This document shows, in pieces, positions 15,939 through 22,951 of a DNA stretch of 25,361 nt. The notes below the pieces were generated by a model, which did not search any database, was not told the origin of the DNA, and was given only the letters and a program-made list of their open reading frames with translations. This DNA is from Bacillota bacterium (GTDB taxonomy: Bacteria; Bacillota; Clostridia; Lachnospirales; Lachnospiraceae). The translations under genes were made by a program, and so were the position numbers. The DNA lies in assembly GCA_023409835.1 (NCBI GenBank), contig JAEYQV010000062.1, forward strand, positions 1 through 25,361. Reading direction: 5' to 3'. Numbering within the stretch: position 1 is the stretch's first letter; each line of letters opens with the position of its first letter.

Positions 15939-16826
15939 TTGCTTATGGTGATGATTTTATGGTTTTGCATCGCACTGTGGTGGATGTCGGATTTGATTTT
16001 AAAACCAAAACATCTGTCCTGTGAGTTGGGATTTAGGATGGAGGCAAAGCTGGGTAAATTCAGTCGGGAATATTATGAGAAGACCCGGAAGACGAGGTTT
16101 TCCGCATTATCGGACTTTGGCTATCTGCTTTCCTGTGAGCTATTAGAGCCCCCGACTCCGTTAAGCAACAGAGTTGCAATCCTGAGCCATGGATTTTCCC
16201 ATTCGAAATATGGAAGCCTGATCTATGCAGAGATATTTTTACAGTTAGGCTATCGGGTAATTATCTATGATCACAGAAATCATGGCTTAAGCGGAAAAGC
16301 TTATACGTCCATGGGCTATTACGAAAAATATGATTTAAAGAACATTGTGGACTGGTGTGTAAACCATTTTGGACCGGAGCCCTCGATTGTTACCCACGGT
16401 GAATCCATGGGGGCGGCAACGGTACTTCTCCATCTTGAAATTGATCAAAGGGTAAGCTGCGTGATAGCAGACTGTGCCTATTCGGATTTAAAGGAGCTGC
16501 TAAAGCATCAGCTCAGAACCTTTTACCATGTGCCGGTTTTTCTTATTCCAATTGAAAGCCTGATCACATACCTGCGTGCCGGCTTCTGGTACAGAGAGGT
16601 TTCTCCGATTAAAATTGTCAGCCGGACTAAGGTACCGATCTTATTTATCCATGGTAAGAGAGACGATTATGTACCAACCCGCATGTCAAAGCAGATGTAT
16701 GCCTGCAAGCAGGGTAAGAAAGCAATCTATCTGGTGGCGAAAGCAGCTCATGCACAAAGCTGCATCAGAAACCGAAGCGGATATACGAAGCGGGTAGAGG
16801 AGTTTCTGGCGAAGCATGTGAAGTAG
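15939..16826 (+). CDS. alpha/beta hydrolase
   Basis: Serine hydrolase of the alpha/beta fold with an N-terminal hydrophobic helix (about 20 residues, FCIALWWM) that may anchor it to the membrane. Counting from ATG 15930, the nucleophile is Ser159 in HGESMGAA, the acid Asp245 in HGKRDDYVP and the base His274 in AKAAHAQ; LSHGFSHSKYG is the oxyanion-hole region. It resembles the YqkD/BAAT-like hydrolases of Firmicutes. Start is uncertain: AAGGGG at 15924-15929 touches ATG 15930 but is 9 bases from an in-frame TTG at 15939, which I prefer; ATG 15945 is also possible. Substrate unknown. It converges with the surface-protein gene. Confidence 0.85.
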   Translation: MLMVMILWFCIALWWMSDLILKPKHLSCELGFRMEAKLGKFSREYYEKTRKTRFSALSDFGYLLSCELLEPPTPLSNRVAILSHGFSHSKYGSLIYAEIFLQLGYRVIIYDHRNHGLSGKAYTSMGYYEKYDLKNIVDWCVNHFGPEPSIVTHGESMGAATVLLHLEIDQRVSCVIADCAYSDLKELLKHQLRTFYHVPVFLIPIESLITYLRAGFWYREVSPIKIVSRTKVPILFIHGKRDDYVPTRMSKQMYACKQGKKAIYLVAKAAHAQSCIRNRSGYTKRVEEFLAKHVK

Positions 16827-16902
16827 AGAACAATGAATGTGTCATGTACCATTGAATAGAGTAACCGGATTGTCTGCCGGAGGCAGTCAACTGCCAACAT
16901 TA

Positions 16903-16933
16903 AAAGCCCTGAATGCATCGCATCCAGGGCTTT
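16903..16933 (-). terminator. terminator of the surface-protein gene
   Basis: AAAGCCCTG (16903-16911) and CAGGGCTTT (16925-16933) form a 9-bp stem with an inner GATGC/GCATC pairing. On the minus strand it runs into TTTTAATG, placed about 54 bases after the surface-protein stop. It may also slow transcripts of the hydrolase gene coming from the other side. Confidence 0.7.
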
Positions 16934-16986
16934 CCATCATGTGCGCCCAGCGGGCGTACGTTTCAACAGAATTACTTTTGTATGTA

Positions 16987-17628
16987 TTATTTCTCTTTTC
17001 TCTTAAGAACAACAGCACCTGAACCAAGTACAGCTGCGCCTAATCCAAAGAGTAAACCAAAGGATTCAACACCGGTCTTGGGAGCAGCTTCCGTAGGAGC
17101 AGCATCAGTAGCTACAGCATCATCAGCAGCTTCCGCAGGAGCAGCTTCTGCAGCGCCAACAGGCCATGTGAATGTAATATTACCAGCTTCATCTTTCCAA
17201 TCCATCCTTGTAACAGCAAGAGGGCCCTCTGTCTTATTCTTTAAGCTAACGACAACTTCTGCCCAAGCACAACCATTGCTATCGAAAGGCATGTTAAGAG
17301 TTAATTCGCCGTCAACGGTCTGGCCGTTCTGAGCTGTCGGAAGCCAGCTGTAGAGATCAGAATTAAAGATTAACTCAGCATCGAAAGAGCACTTACCGGC
17401 GATTACAATATCAACACTCTTGGTAATATCAGCAATTTCTCTGGTGCCAACGGACTCTTCTGGGCTGGCAATTAACTTAACCCAAACATCATTGTCTGTA
17501 GGAGCGTTTGCCTCGTTGGGATACTCGAAAGGTAATTCCCTTGTGGAAGCGAGAGCAGTACCAACCATCATAGACAGAGTCAGTACAGTTGCAGCGAAAC
17601 CAGCAAAAACTTTGTTTCTTAATTTCAT
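16987..17628 (-). CDS. secreted surface protein with sortase-like C-terminal anchor
   Basis: A 213-residue exported protein I cannot assign to a named family. It has a signal peptide (MKLRNK start, hydrophobic core, cleavage likely after ALA at residue 27), then about 125 residues that read as alternating strands (beta-sandwich-like), an Ala/Pro/Glu/Asp linker (about 155-182) and a C-terminal sorting signal: APKTG at 182-186, a hydrophobic helix and KRKEK. The motif is LPXTG-like with Ala in place of Leu. Start is ATG 17628, just after AAAGGAGGAG; the open frame reaches 17694, but that part contains the ribosome binding site. It has its own promoter and terminator and a very strong ribosome binding site, so it may be abundant. 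No sortase gene is in the window. Confidence 0.85.
   Translation of the reverse strand: MKLRNKVFAGFAATVLTLSMMVGTALASTRELPFEYPNEANAPTDNDVWVKLIASPEESVGTREIADITKSVDIVIAGKCSFDAELIFNSDLYSWLPTAQNGQTVDGELTLNMPFDSNGCAWAEVVVSLKNKTEGPLAVTRMDWKDEAGNITFTWPVGAAEAAPAEAADDAVATDAAPTEAAPKTGVESFGLLFGLGAAVLGSGAVVLKRKEK
17084..17145 (-). repeat. short coding repeat in the Ala/Pro linker
   Basis: Two 20-base copies (17084-17103 and 17126-17145) differ at one base and lie 42 bases, or 14 codons, apart in frame. They encode part of the low-complexity linker before the sorting signal and could let the linker change length by slippage or recombination. Confidence 0.6.
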
Positions 17629-17650
17629 TTTGAACTCCTCCTTTAGATTA

Positions 17651-17666
17651 ATGTAATATTTTACAT
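17651..17666 (-). promoter_or_regulatory. 5' leader stem-loop of the surface-protein gene
   Basis: ATGTAA and TTACAT form a 6-bp stem with a 4-base loop, about 10 bases upstream of the AAAGGAGGAG ribosome binding site. Such leader hairpins may stabilise the message or affect ribosome access. Confidence 0.4.
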
Positions 17667-17698
17667 CACTCCTATATCTTAACAAATTTAGCAATACT

Positions 17699-17727
17699 TG
17701 TATATCACCAATTATGATAAGTTTAAA
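17699..17727 (-). promoter_or_regulatory. candidate promoter of the surface-protein gene
   Basis: Minus strand: TTTAAA (17722-17727), a 17-base spacer and TATACA (17699-17704) preceded by TGA, which makes an extended -10. The leader would be about 64 bases long. Confidence 0.5.
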
Positions 17728-17733
17728 TTAGCA

Positions 17734-17756
17734 AATTTGTACAAGTTGCACAAATT
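17734..17756. promoter_or_regulatory. operator-like inverted repeat upstream of the surface-protein promoter
   Basis: AATTTGTAC (17734-17742) and GCACAAATT (17748-17756) are 9-base arms matching at eight positions around a 5-base centre. The repeat lies just upstream of the -35, where an activator or regulator could bind. Confidence 0.45.
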
Positions 17757-17766
17757 GGGTAAAATG

Positions 17767-17791
17767 ACAAAATATTACCATACAAAATATT
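17767..17791. repeat. direct repeat ACAAAATATT
   Basis: Two identical 10-base copies (17767-17776 and 17782-17791) spaced by 5 bases, between the end of argG and the surface-protein promoter. Period is 15 bases. It may be part of the same regulatory region, or chance in AT-rich DNA. Confidence 0.45.
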
Positions 17792-17850
17792 GTAGCATGA
17801 ATGGGAGAAGATACAAAACGATGAAGCTTCTTAGAAAATTATAGATTATT

Positions 17851-19062
17851 TTAGGAATTCTCAACAGAGGCCATCTTCATTGCCCGTACCTTGAGGGATA
17901 ATCCGAAGAGATTGATAAAGCCCTCAGCATCGTGGTGGTTATATAGCTCACCGGTAGTAAAGGAAGCAATACTTTCATTATATAAGGAATACGGTGAGGT
18001 TGTTCCCTGCTTGATGATGTTTCCTTTGTACAGCTTTAACTTCACCTCTCCGGTTACATATTCCTGGGTAACATCAACAAAGGCCTGATATGCTTCTCGT
18101 AATGGTGTGAACCATTTTCCTTCATATACAATATCAGCAAAGCGATTACCGATTTCCTTCTTGGCAGTGAGAGTGGCACGATCAAGGATCAGCTCCTCCA
18201 GCTGCTCATGGGCTTCCATAAGAATCGTTCCCCCTGGAGTCTCGTATACACCGCGGGATTTCATGCCGACAACCCGGTTCTCAACGATATCCACGATACC
18301 GATGCCGTGCTTCCCTCCGAGCTTATTCAGCTCCTGGATGAGCTCGGTAGCGGTCATCTGCTTGCCGTTTAGAGCAGTAGGAATCCCCTTCTCAAAGGAC
18401 AGGCTGAGGAATTCACCCTCATCGGGTGCTTTCTCAGGAGATACGCCCAGTACCAGCAGATGATCATAATTCGGAGCGTTAGCGGGGCTCTCCAGCTCCA
18501 GACCCTCATGACTGATGTGCCAGAGATTACGGTCTCGGGAATAGCTGTTATCGGCGGAGAAGGGAAGATGAATGCCGTGTTTTGCACAATACTCAATCTC
18601 TTCCTCCCGGGAGGACATCGTCCAGATTCTCCAGGGAGCGATAATCTTCAGCTCCGGAGCGAGGGCTTTGATCGTCAGTTCAAAACGGACCTGATCATTG
18701 CCTTTACCGGTAGCACCATGGCAGATCGCGGTGGCTCCCTCCTGCTTTGCGATTTCTACCAGTCTCTTGGCAATCACGGGTCTTGCCATAGAGGTGCCGA
18801 GAAGATATTTATGCTCATATACGGCACCGGCTTTGACACAGGGCAGCACATAATCTGTCACAAATTCGTCAACCACATTCTCAATATATAGTTTTGTGGC
18901 TCCGGACAGCTTGGCTCTCTCCTCCAGTCCGTCAAGCTCGTTACCCTGGCCTACATCGATACAGACACAGATTACCTCATAGTCATAGTTTTCCTTTAAC
19001 CAGGGAATGATAGCGGTGGTATCCAGACCACCGGAATAAGCAAGAATCACTTTCTCCTTCAT
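17851..19062 (-). CDS. argG: argininosuccinate synthase
   Basis: Joins citrulline and aspartate, using ATP, in the second-last step of arginine synthesis; cytosolic. The 403 residues match the family length. The N-terminal ATP-binding P-loop is AYSGGLDTT (residues 8-16), followed by VICVCIDVGQG, then CHGATGKGNDQVRFE near residue 115, and the substrate-binding FSADNSYSRDRNLWHIS stretch. ATG 19062 has AAGGAGG 8-14 bases upstream. The usual partner argH is not adjacent downstream. The divergent region upstream holds a TTGCAT/TATATT promoter and an ARG-box-like site, so arginine repression is likely. Confidence 0.97.
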   Translation of the reverse strand: MKEKVILAYSGGLDTTAIIPWLKENYDYEVICVCIDVGQGNELDGLEERAKLSGATKLYIENVVDEFVTDYVLPCVKAGAVYEHKYLLGTSMARPVIAKRLVEIAKQEGATAICHGATGKGNDQVRFELTIKALAPELKIIAPWRIWTMSSREEEIEYCAKHGIHLPFSADNSYSRDRNLWHISHEGLELESPANAPNYDHLLVLGVSPEKAPDEGEFLSLSFEKGIPTALNGKQMTATELIQELNKLGGKHGIGIVDIVENRVVGMKSRGVYETPGGTILMEAHEQLEELILDRATLTAKKEIGNRFADIVYEGKWFTPLREAYQAFVDVTQEYVTGEVKLKLYKGNIIKQGTTSPYSLYNESIASFTTGELYNHHDAEGFINLFGLSLKVRAMKMASVENS

Positions 19063-19105
19063 ATAATAACCTCCTTAGATTTGAGTTTGTATTAACGTTT
19101 GATTA

Positions 19106-19134
19106 AATATACAACAAATCTTATTATTATGCAA
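19106..19134 (-). promoter_or_regulatory. argG promoter
   Basis: Minus strand: TTGCAT (19129-19134), a 17-base spacer and TATATT (19106-19111, 5 of 6), with a leader of about 37 bases. A second ARG-like half-site (TGCATAATAATAAG, 19120-19133) overlaps the -35. Confidence 0.55.
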
Positions 19135-19148
19135 TAGTTAAATTAAGA

Positions 19149-19166
19149 AAAGTATAAAAATGCAAC
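19149..19166. promoter_or_regulatory. ARG-box-like site upstream of argG
   Basis: AAAGTATAAAAATGCAAC matches 14 of 18 positions of the B. subtilis ArgR/AhrC consensus as I remember it (CATGAATAAAAATKCAAK). It lies about 50 bases upstream of the expected argG start site, near a second half-site over the -35. Confidence 0.5.
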
Positions 19167-19178
19167 AACTCTTTCTTC

Positions 19179-19206
19179 TTTACTTATGAAACGAATTCAT
19201 TATAAT
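19179..19206 (+). promoter_or_regulatory. maf promoter with internal palindrome
   Basis: TTTACT (19179-19184), a 16-base spacer and a perfect TATAAT (19201-19206). The spacer is almost filled by ATGAA-N5-TTCAT (19186-19200). That is one base shorter than an ARG-box core, so it may be a different operator. The leader to maf would be about 120 bases. Confidence 0.55.
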
Positions 19207-19234
19207 TAATACTAGTATGCAAGATTTAACAATC

Positions 19235-19314
19235 AGGACATTAAAGTGTGTCTTATTCTATGTAAGTCCTGCGGAAATTATGCCGGGTTCATCGGCAAGC
19301 TTAATCTGCAGGAC
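19235..19314 (+). promoter_or_regulatory. structured 5' leader of maf
   Basis: GTCCTGC (19266-19272) pairs with GCAGGAC (19308-19314) around an inner TGCCG/CGGCA stem (19281-19297), ending right at the ribosome binding site. AGGAC at 19235-19239 can pair with the same GTCCT, so two folds compete. I did not match it to a known riboswitch. Confidence 0.4.
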
Positions 19315-19332
19315 GAGGAAAGGAAGGAATAT

Positions 19333-19935
19333 ATGTATCGTATTATATTAGCATCTGAATCACCAAGACGCAAGGAAATTATGGAGACCATGGGTATCCC
19401 GTTTACAACGGTTCCCTCCAATGTCGAGGAGGTAGTCGAAGAGACGGAACCGGAAGAGCTGGTAAAAGCCCTGGCGGCTAAGAAAGCAATCTATGTGGCT
19501 GATCATCTGGTTAAGGAAGACGGGGACCGGATCATCATCGGGGCAGATACCATGGTGTTTTATGGCAGCCAAGGGCTGGGTAAACCAAAAGATAAGGAGG
19601 ATGCCGTAAGAATGCTGATGCTGCTGTCGGATGCTGTCCATGAGGTATTTACCGGTGTACACATTATAATAAGAAGAAACGGGTATCAGGACAGCAGCAT
19701 TTCCTTCGCAGTAGGCACTAAGGTCACTGTCCAGCCGCTTTCCATGAAACAGATTGAGGATTACATTGCTACCGGAGAGCCGATGGATAAGGCAGGAGCA
19801 TATGCAATTCAAGGTAAATTCGGCATTCACATTAAGGAGATATCCGGAGATTACTATAATATTGTGGGCTTTCCGATTGCACAGATCTATATGCAGCTGC
19901 TGGAGAGAGGCATCGATATAAAAAATTTAAATTAG
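19333..19935 (+). CDS. maf: Maf family nucleotide pyrophosphatase
   Basis: House-cleaning enzyme that hydrolyses non-canonical or excess nucleoside triphosphates (dTTP/UTP type in relatives) and is linked to septum formation. The 200 residues begin MYRIILASESPRRKEIM, which holds the conserved S-x-SPRR motif (residues 8-13). ADTMVFYG, GKPKDKEDAVRML and DKAGAYAIQGKFGIHI follow in family order. The open frame reaches 19246, but AGGAAAGGAAGG lies right before ATG 19333 and the extra 29 residues are unlike Maf, so 19333 is chosen. The usual neighbours radC and mreBCD are absent; here it sits between argG and the arg block. Confidence 0.93.
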   Translation: MYRIILASESPRRKEIMETMGIPFTTVPSNVEEVVEETEPEELVKALAAKKAIYVADHLVKEDGDRIIIGADTMVFYGSQGLGKPKDKEDAVRMLMLLSDAVHEVFTGVHIIIRRNGYQDSSISFAVGTKVTVQPLSMKQIEDYIATGEPMDKAGAYAIQGKFGIHIKEISGDYYNIVGFPIAQIYMQLLERGIDIKNLN

Positions 19936-19937
19936 GT

Positions 19938-19975
19938 ATTGCATAAAATTTAATTTAAATGTATAATTATAAAAA
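19938..19975 (+). promoter_or_regulatory. promoter with ARG-box-like sites before the GNAT-argJBD block
   Basis: TTGCAT (19939-19944), a 17-base spacer and a perfect TATAAT (19962-19967). Two ARG-like 18-mers overlap it: 19938-19955, whose complement ends TTTTATGCAAT, and 19958-19975 with core TGTATAATTATAAA. Their centres are 20 bases apart, close to the spacing of paired ARG boxes. The DNA is very AT-rich, so chance matches are possible. Confidence 0.5.
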
Positions 19976-20033
19976 ATCAGCCAGGGTAATTACAAAAGCA
20001 GCGGCTGAAGTGAGTAGGTTAGGAGTGGTGCCT

Positions 20034-20456
20034 TTGATCAGACGGCTTAGCTTAGAGGATTATGATCAGATCTACCGGTTATGGCAGAGTACACCCGGTG
20101 TAGGACTGGACAATATGGATGATTCCAGGGAGGGAATACAGAGGTTTCTCCTCAGGAATCCATCAACCTCCTTTGTTGAGGAGATAGATGGGCGAATCGT
20201 CGGTGTAATACTGGGAGGACACGACGGAAGGCGAGGACATATTTACCATGCTTGTGTGGAGACGGCTTACCGGCGAAGCGCGATCGGAACGAAGCTTGTT
20301 CGTAAGGTAATTGAAGCAATGAAGGAGGATAAGATCACCAAGGTTACTCTGGTGGCTTTCAAAGACAACATATCAGGTAACACTTTTTGGAAGCAGTCAG
20401 GCTTTTTATGGCGGGAGGATCTCAATTATTACGCTCTCAGTCTGAAGGATGCTTAA
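20034..20456 (+). CDS. GNAT N-acetyltransferase (YpeA-like) at the head of the arg block
   Basis: Small acetyl-CoA-dependent acetyltransferase of about 140 residues. It shows the order of a single GNAT domain: IRRLSLEDYDQIYRLW at the start, FVEEIDGRIVGVILGGHDGRRG in the middle, the acetyl-CoA loop YRRSAIGTKLV and FWKQSGF near the end. In the loop the usual first Gly is Ala. I chose TTG 20034 because TTAGGAG lies 9-15 bases upstream; the in-frame ATG 19959 overlaps the likely -10 of the promoter and adds 25 residues unlike the family. It is the first gene after that promoter, with argJ 140 bases downstream. Its substrate is unknown; a short acetylglutamate synthase is possible but unproven. 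Confidence 0.82.
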   Translation: MIRRLSLEDYDQIYRLWQSTPGVGLDNMDDSREGIQRFLLRNPSTSFVEEIDGRIVGVILGGHDGRRGHIYHACVETAYRRSAIGTKLVRKVIEAMKEDKITKVTLVAFKDNISGNTFWKQSGFLWREDLNYYALSLKDA

Positions 20457-20501
20457 GTTAATTATGACGCAGCCGGCGACGGTGGGACCGGGAGCTGATA
20501 G

Positions 20502-20580
20502 CTTGTGTTGGCACTGCATACACAAGAAGGATCAGAAAATGAAGTGCAGAAAAGAGGAGAATGCGCATAGATCGTGCGCA
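20502..20580 (+). promoter_or_regulatory. hairpins in the gap before argJ
   Basis: CTTGTGT (20502-20508) pairs perfectly with ACACAAG (20520-20526). TGCGCA occurs at 20562-20567 and 20575-20580 and can form a second stem just upstream of the argJ ribosome binding site. Neither has a T-run. The 140-base gap holds no gene; argC, often found here, is missing. Confidence 0.4.
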
Positions 20581-20596
20581 GGAATGAGAGGTAAAG

Positions 20597-21817
20597 ATGA
20601 AAATAGTAGCTGGCGGTGTTACAGCCGCAAAAGGATTTCAGGCAGCAGGCATCTATGCAGGAATTAAGAAGAAGAGAAAGGATCTGGCTCTGGTATATTC
20701 GGTAGTGCCGGCCAAAGGAGCAGGAACCTTTACAACGAATATAGTGAAAGCAGCACCCGTTAAATGGGATATGAAGGTTAACAAGGATAGCGAATATGTG
20801 CAGGCGGTAATCCTTAACAGCGGAGTGGCCAATGCATGTACAGGGAAAGAGGGAGAAGAGAATAATCTCCGTATGGCGCAGGCTGTCTCTTCCGCGTTGA
20901 ATATTCCTGAAAAGGCAGTCTATACTGCCTCCACCGGCGTAATCGGCAAACAGCTTCCGATCGAAGTCATCGAAGCCGGAGTTAAGGTGGCTGCAGGAGA
21001 GCTTTCCGACAGCATCGAAGCCGGAAGCCTGGCAGCGGAATCCATCATGACGACGGATACCTATGCCAAGGAATGTGCAGTGAGCTTCCTGATAGGGGAT
21101 AAAGAAGTAAAGGTAGGCGGTATGGCCAAGGGCTCCGGTATGATCCATCCGAACATGGCTACCTTACTCGGTGTCGTTACGACGGATCTGGCCATCAGTA
21201 AGGAATTACTGCAGGCTGCTCTTTCCGAAGATGTGAAGAATACCTTTAATATGATCTCCGTGGACAGGGATACCTCCACAAATGATTCCCTGCTGCTGTT
21301 AGCAAACGGTATGGCAGGAAACGAAGAAATTACGGAGAAGAACGAGAACTATGATAGCTTCTGTCAGGCTCTGAATGCTGTTACCACCAAGCTGGCTAAG
21401 ATGATGGCGGCTGACGGAGAAGGAGCCACAAAGCTTCTCGAGGTTACGGTTACCGGGGCGGCGATAAAGGAGGATGCAGTATCCTTAAGTAAGTCCATCA
21501 TAACTTCTAACCTGGTGAAGACAGCCGTATTTGGAAATGATGCGAATTGGGGTCGTATCCTCTGTGCTATGGGTTATTCCGGAGTAATCTTTAATCCGGA
21601 TGCAGTGGATCTCTATATTGAGAGTGTGGATGGCAAGCTTAAGCTTGTGGAGAATGGAATGGCTACCGATTATTCCGAAGAAATCGCTACGAAGCTCCTA
21701 TCCGCCAAAGAGGTTAAGGCAACTGCTGATATCAAGCAGGGTACTGCCTCCGCAACCGCCTGGGGCTGTGACTTCTCCTATGACTATGTGAAAATAAACG
21801 CAGACTATCGTTCTTAA
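20597..21817 (+). CDS. argJ: glutamate N-acetyltransferase / ornithine acetyltransferase
   Basis: Moves the acetyl group from N-acetylornithine to glutamate, recycling it in arginine synthesis; many Firmicute forms also accept acetyl-CoA. The 406 residues match the family. The self-cleavage site is in GSGMIHPNMATLLGV: the bond Ala188-Thr189 would be cut and Thr189 becomes the nucleophile. FTTNIVKAAPV near residue 45, NSGVANACTG near 74, and the C-terminal NANWGRILCAMGYSG and end YVKINADYRS are also typical. ATG 20597 has GAGAGG upstream. It precedes argB and argD in the normal order, but argC is not beside it. Whether this one is mono- or bifunctional cannot be told by eye. Confidence 0.96.
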   Translation: MKIVAGGVTAAKGFQAAGIYAGIKKKRKDLALVYSVVPAKGAGTFTTNIVKAAPVKWDMKVNKDSEYVQAVILNSGVANACTGKEGEENNLRMAQAVSSALNIPEKAVYTASTGVIGKQLPIEVIEAGVKVAAGELSDSIEAGSLAAESIMTTDTYAKECAVSFLIGDKEVKVGGMAKGSGMIHPNMATLLGVVTTDLAISKELLQAALSEDVKNTFNMISVDRDTSTNDSLLLLANGMAGNEEITEKNENYDSFCQALNAVTTKLAKMMAADGEGATKLLEVTVTGAAIKEDAVSLSKSIITSNLVKTAVFGNDANWGRILCAMGYSGVIFNPDAVDLYIESVDGKLKLVENGMATDYSEEIATKLLSAKEVKATADIKQGTASATAWGCDFSYDYVKINADYRS

Positions 21818-21959
21818 TAATACCGAAGCCTTGTTGATTCGCTTCACATTCATTAACAAAATACCCGGTGAGTGATTTCATAAGCACCCGACCGGTTTTC
21901 CCGGATATCAACATTGTATAGCTTCACCATAATACACACCCCGAAAGGAAGTTAACATC

Positions 21960-22859
21960 ATGGAACATATGGAACAGATATTGTTGAAGGCTCAGACCTT
22001 AATTGAGGCACTGCCTTATATACAGAAATTTAATAATAAGAAGGTAGTCGTAAAGTATGGTGGCAGTGCCATGTTTAATGAGAGCCTGCAGGCTAACGTA
22101 ATCAAGGATGTTGCTCTTCTTAAGCTGGTCGGAATGCAGCCCATCATCGTCCATGGTGGCGGGAAGGAGATCACAAAATGGCTTGGTCTGTTAGGTCATG
22201 AGTCTACCTTTGTGGAGGGCTTAAGGGTCACGGATGAACAGACCATGGAAGTGGCAGAGATGGTATTGGGCAAGGTTAATAAGAACCTGGTCCAGATGCT
22301 TGAGAAGCTGGGGGTAAAGGCAGTCGGCATCAGTGGTAAGGACGGTGCAACCCTGAAGGTGGAGAAGAAATATGTGAATGGCCAGGATATCGGTCTGGTC
22401 GGCAACATCAAGGAAGTAAATTCGGACCTGATTCATACTCTGATTGATAATAATTTTGTTCCGGTTATATCACCAATCGGACTGGATGATGATTACCGGA
22501 ACTATAACATCAATGCAGATGATGCCGCCTGTGCGGTGGCAACTGCCATCGGAGCAGAGAAGCTCGTATTCCTGACGGATATCGAAGGAGTCTATGCGGA
22601 TCCCCAGGATAAGAGCAGTTTGATCTCCGTACTGACTCTTGAGAAGGCAGATGAGCTTCTGGAAAGCGGTTATATCGGAGGAGGAATGCTGCCGAAGCTG
22701 AAGAATTGCATCGATGCTGTAAGAAACGGTGTGTCAAGAGTTCATATTCTTGACGGCAGAATGGAACATTGTCTGTTACTGGAGTTCTTTACGAATCGTG
22801 GTATCGGAACAGCAATCATCCATAAAGAGAAAATATTTGAGAATGAGACCGTAAACTAG
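21960..22859 (+). CDS. argB: acetylglutamate kinase
   Basis: Phosphorylates N-acetylglutamate, the committed step of the recycling arginine pathway. The 299 residues show the amino-acid-kinase fold: VVKYGGSAM (Lys32 and the Gly pair bind phosphate), IIVHGGGKEITKWL near residue 61, the EGLRVTD segment and the ATP-site region FLTDIEGVY. A helix of about 25 residues (AQTLIEALPYIQKFNNKK) precedes the first strand. In known enzymes that N-terminal helix is the mark of the hexameric form inhibited by arginine, so feedback control is likely here. AAAGGAAG lies upstream of ATG 21960; the gap to argJ is 142 bases without a clear promoter. Confidence 0.97.
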   Translation: MEHMEQILLKAQTLIEALPYIQKFNNKKVVVKYGGSAMFNESLQANVIKDVALLKLVGMQPIIVHGGGKEITKWLGLLGHESTFVEGLRVTDEQTMEVAEMVLGKVNKNLVQMLEKLGVKAVGISGKDGATLKVEKKYVNGQDIGLVGNIKEVNSDLIHTLIDNNFVPVISPIGLDDDYRNYNINADDAACAVATAIGAEKLVFLTDIEGVYADPQDKSSLISVLTLEKADELLESGYIGGGMLPKLKNCIDAVRNGVSRVHILDGRMEHCLLLEFFTNRGIGTAIIHKEKIFENETVN

Positions 22860-22951
22860 GCGGCATAGCTTACAATAACTACTTTGCAGCGGACAAAATG
22901 TGATAGGGTGCTGCATGAGAAACGTTATTTGTTTAGCGGAACGGAGGTAAT

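Noticed and set aside
17084..17145. Repeats that might suggest a CRISPR-like or tandem array.
   Set aside because: Only two copies, within a coding linker and in frame; no spacer pattern.
20481..20490. GGTGGGACCG, which resembles the T-box core GGTGGNACCG, upstream of argJ.
   Set aside because: A T-box needs about 150 bases of structured leader before this core, but that space is the GNAT coding region, and no terminator with T-run follows. Probably chance.
20449..20667. Open frame of 72 codons overlapping the GNAT and argJ genes.
   Set aside because: It overlaps the argJ start in another frame, is rich in Cys, Arg and Lys in a non-protein-like way, and lacks a ribosome binding site.
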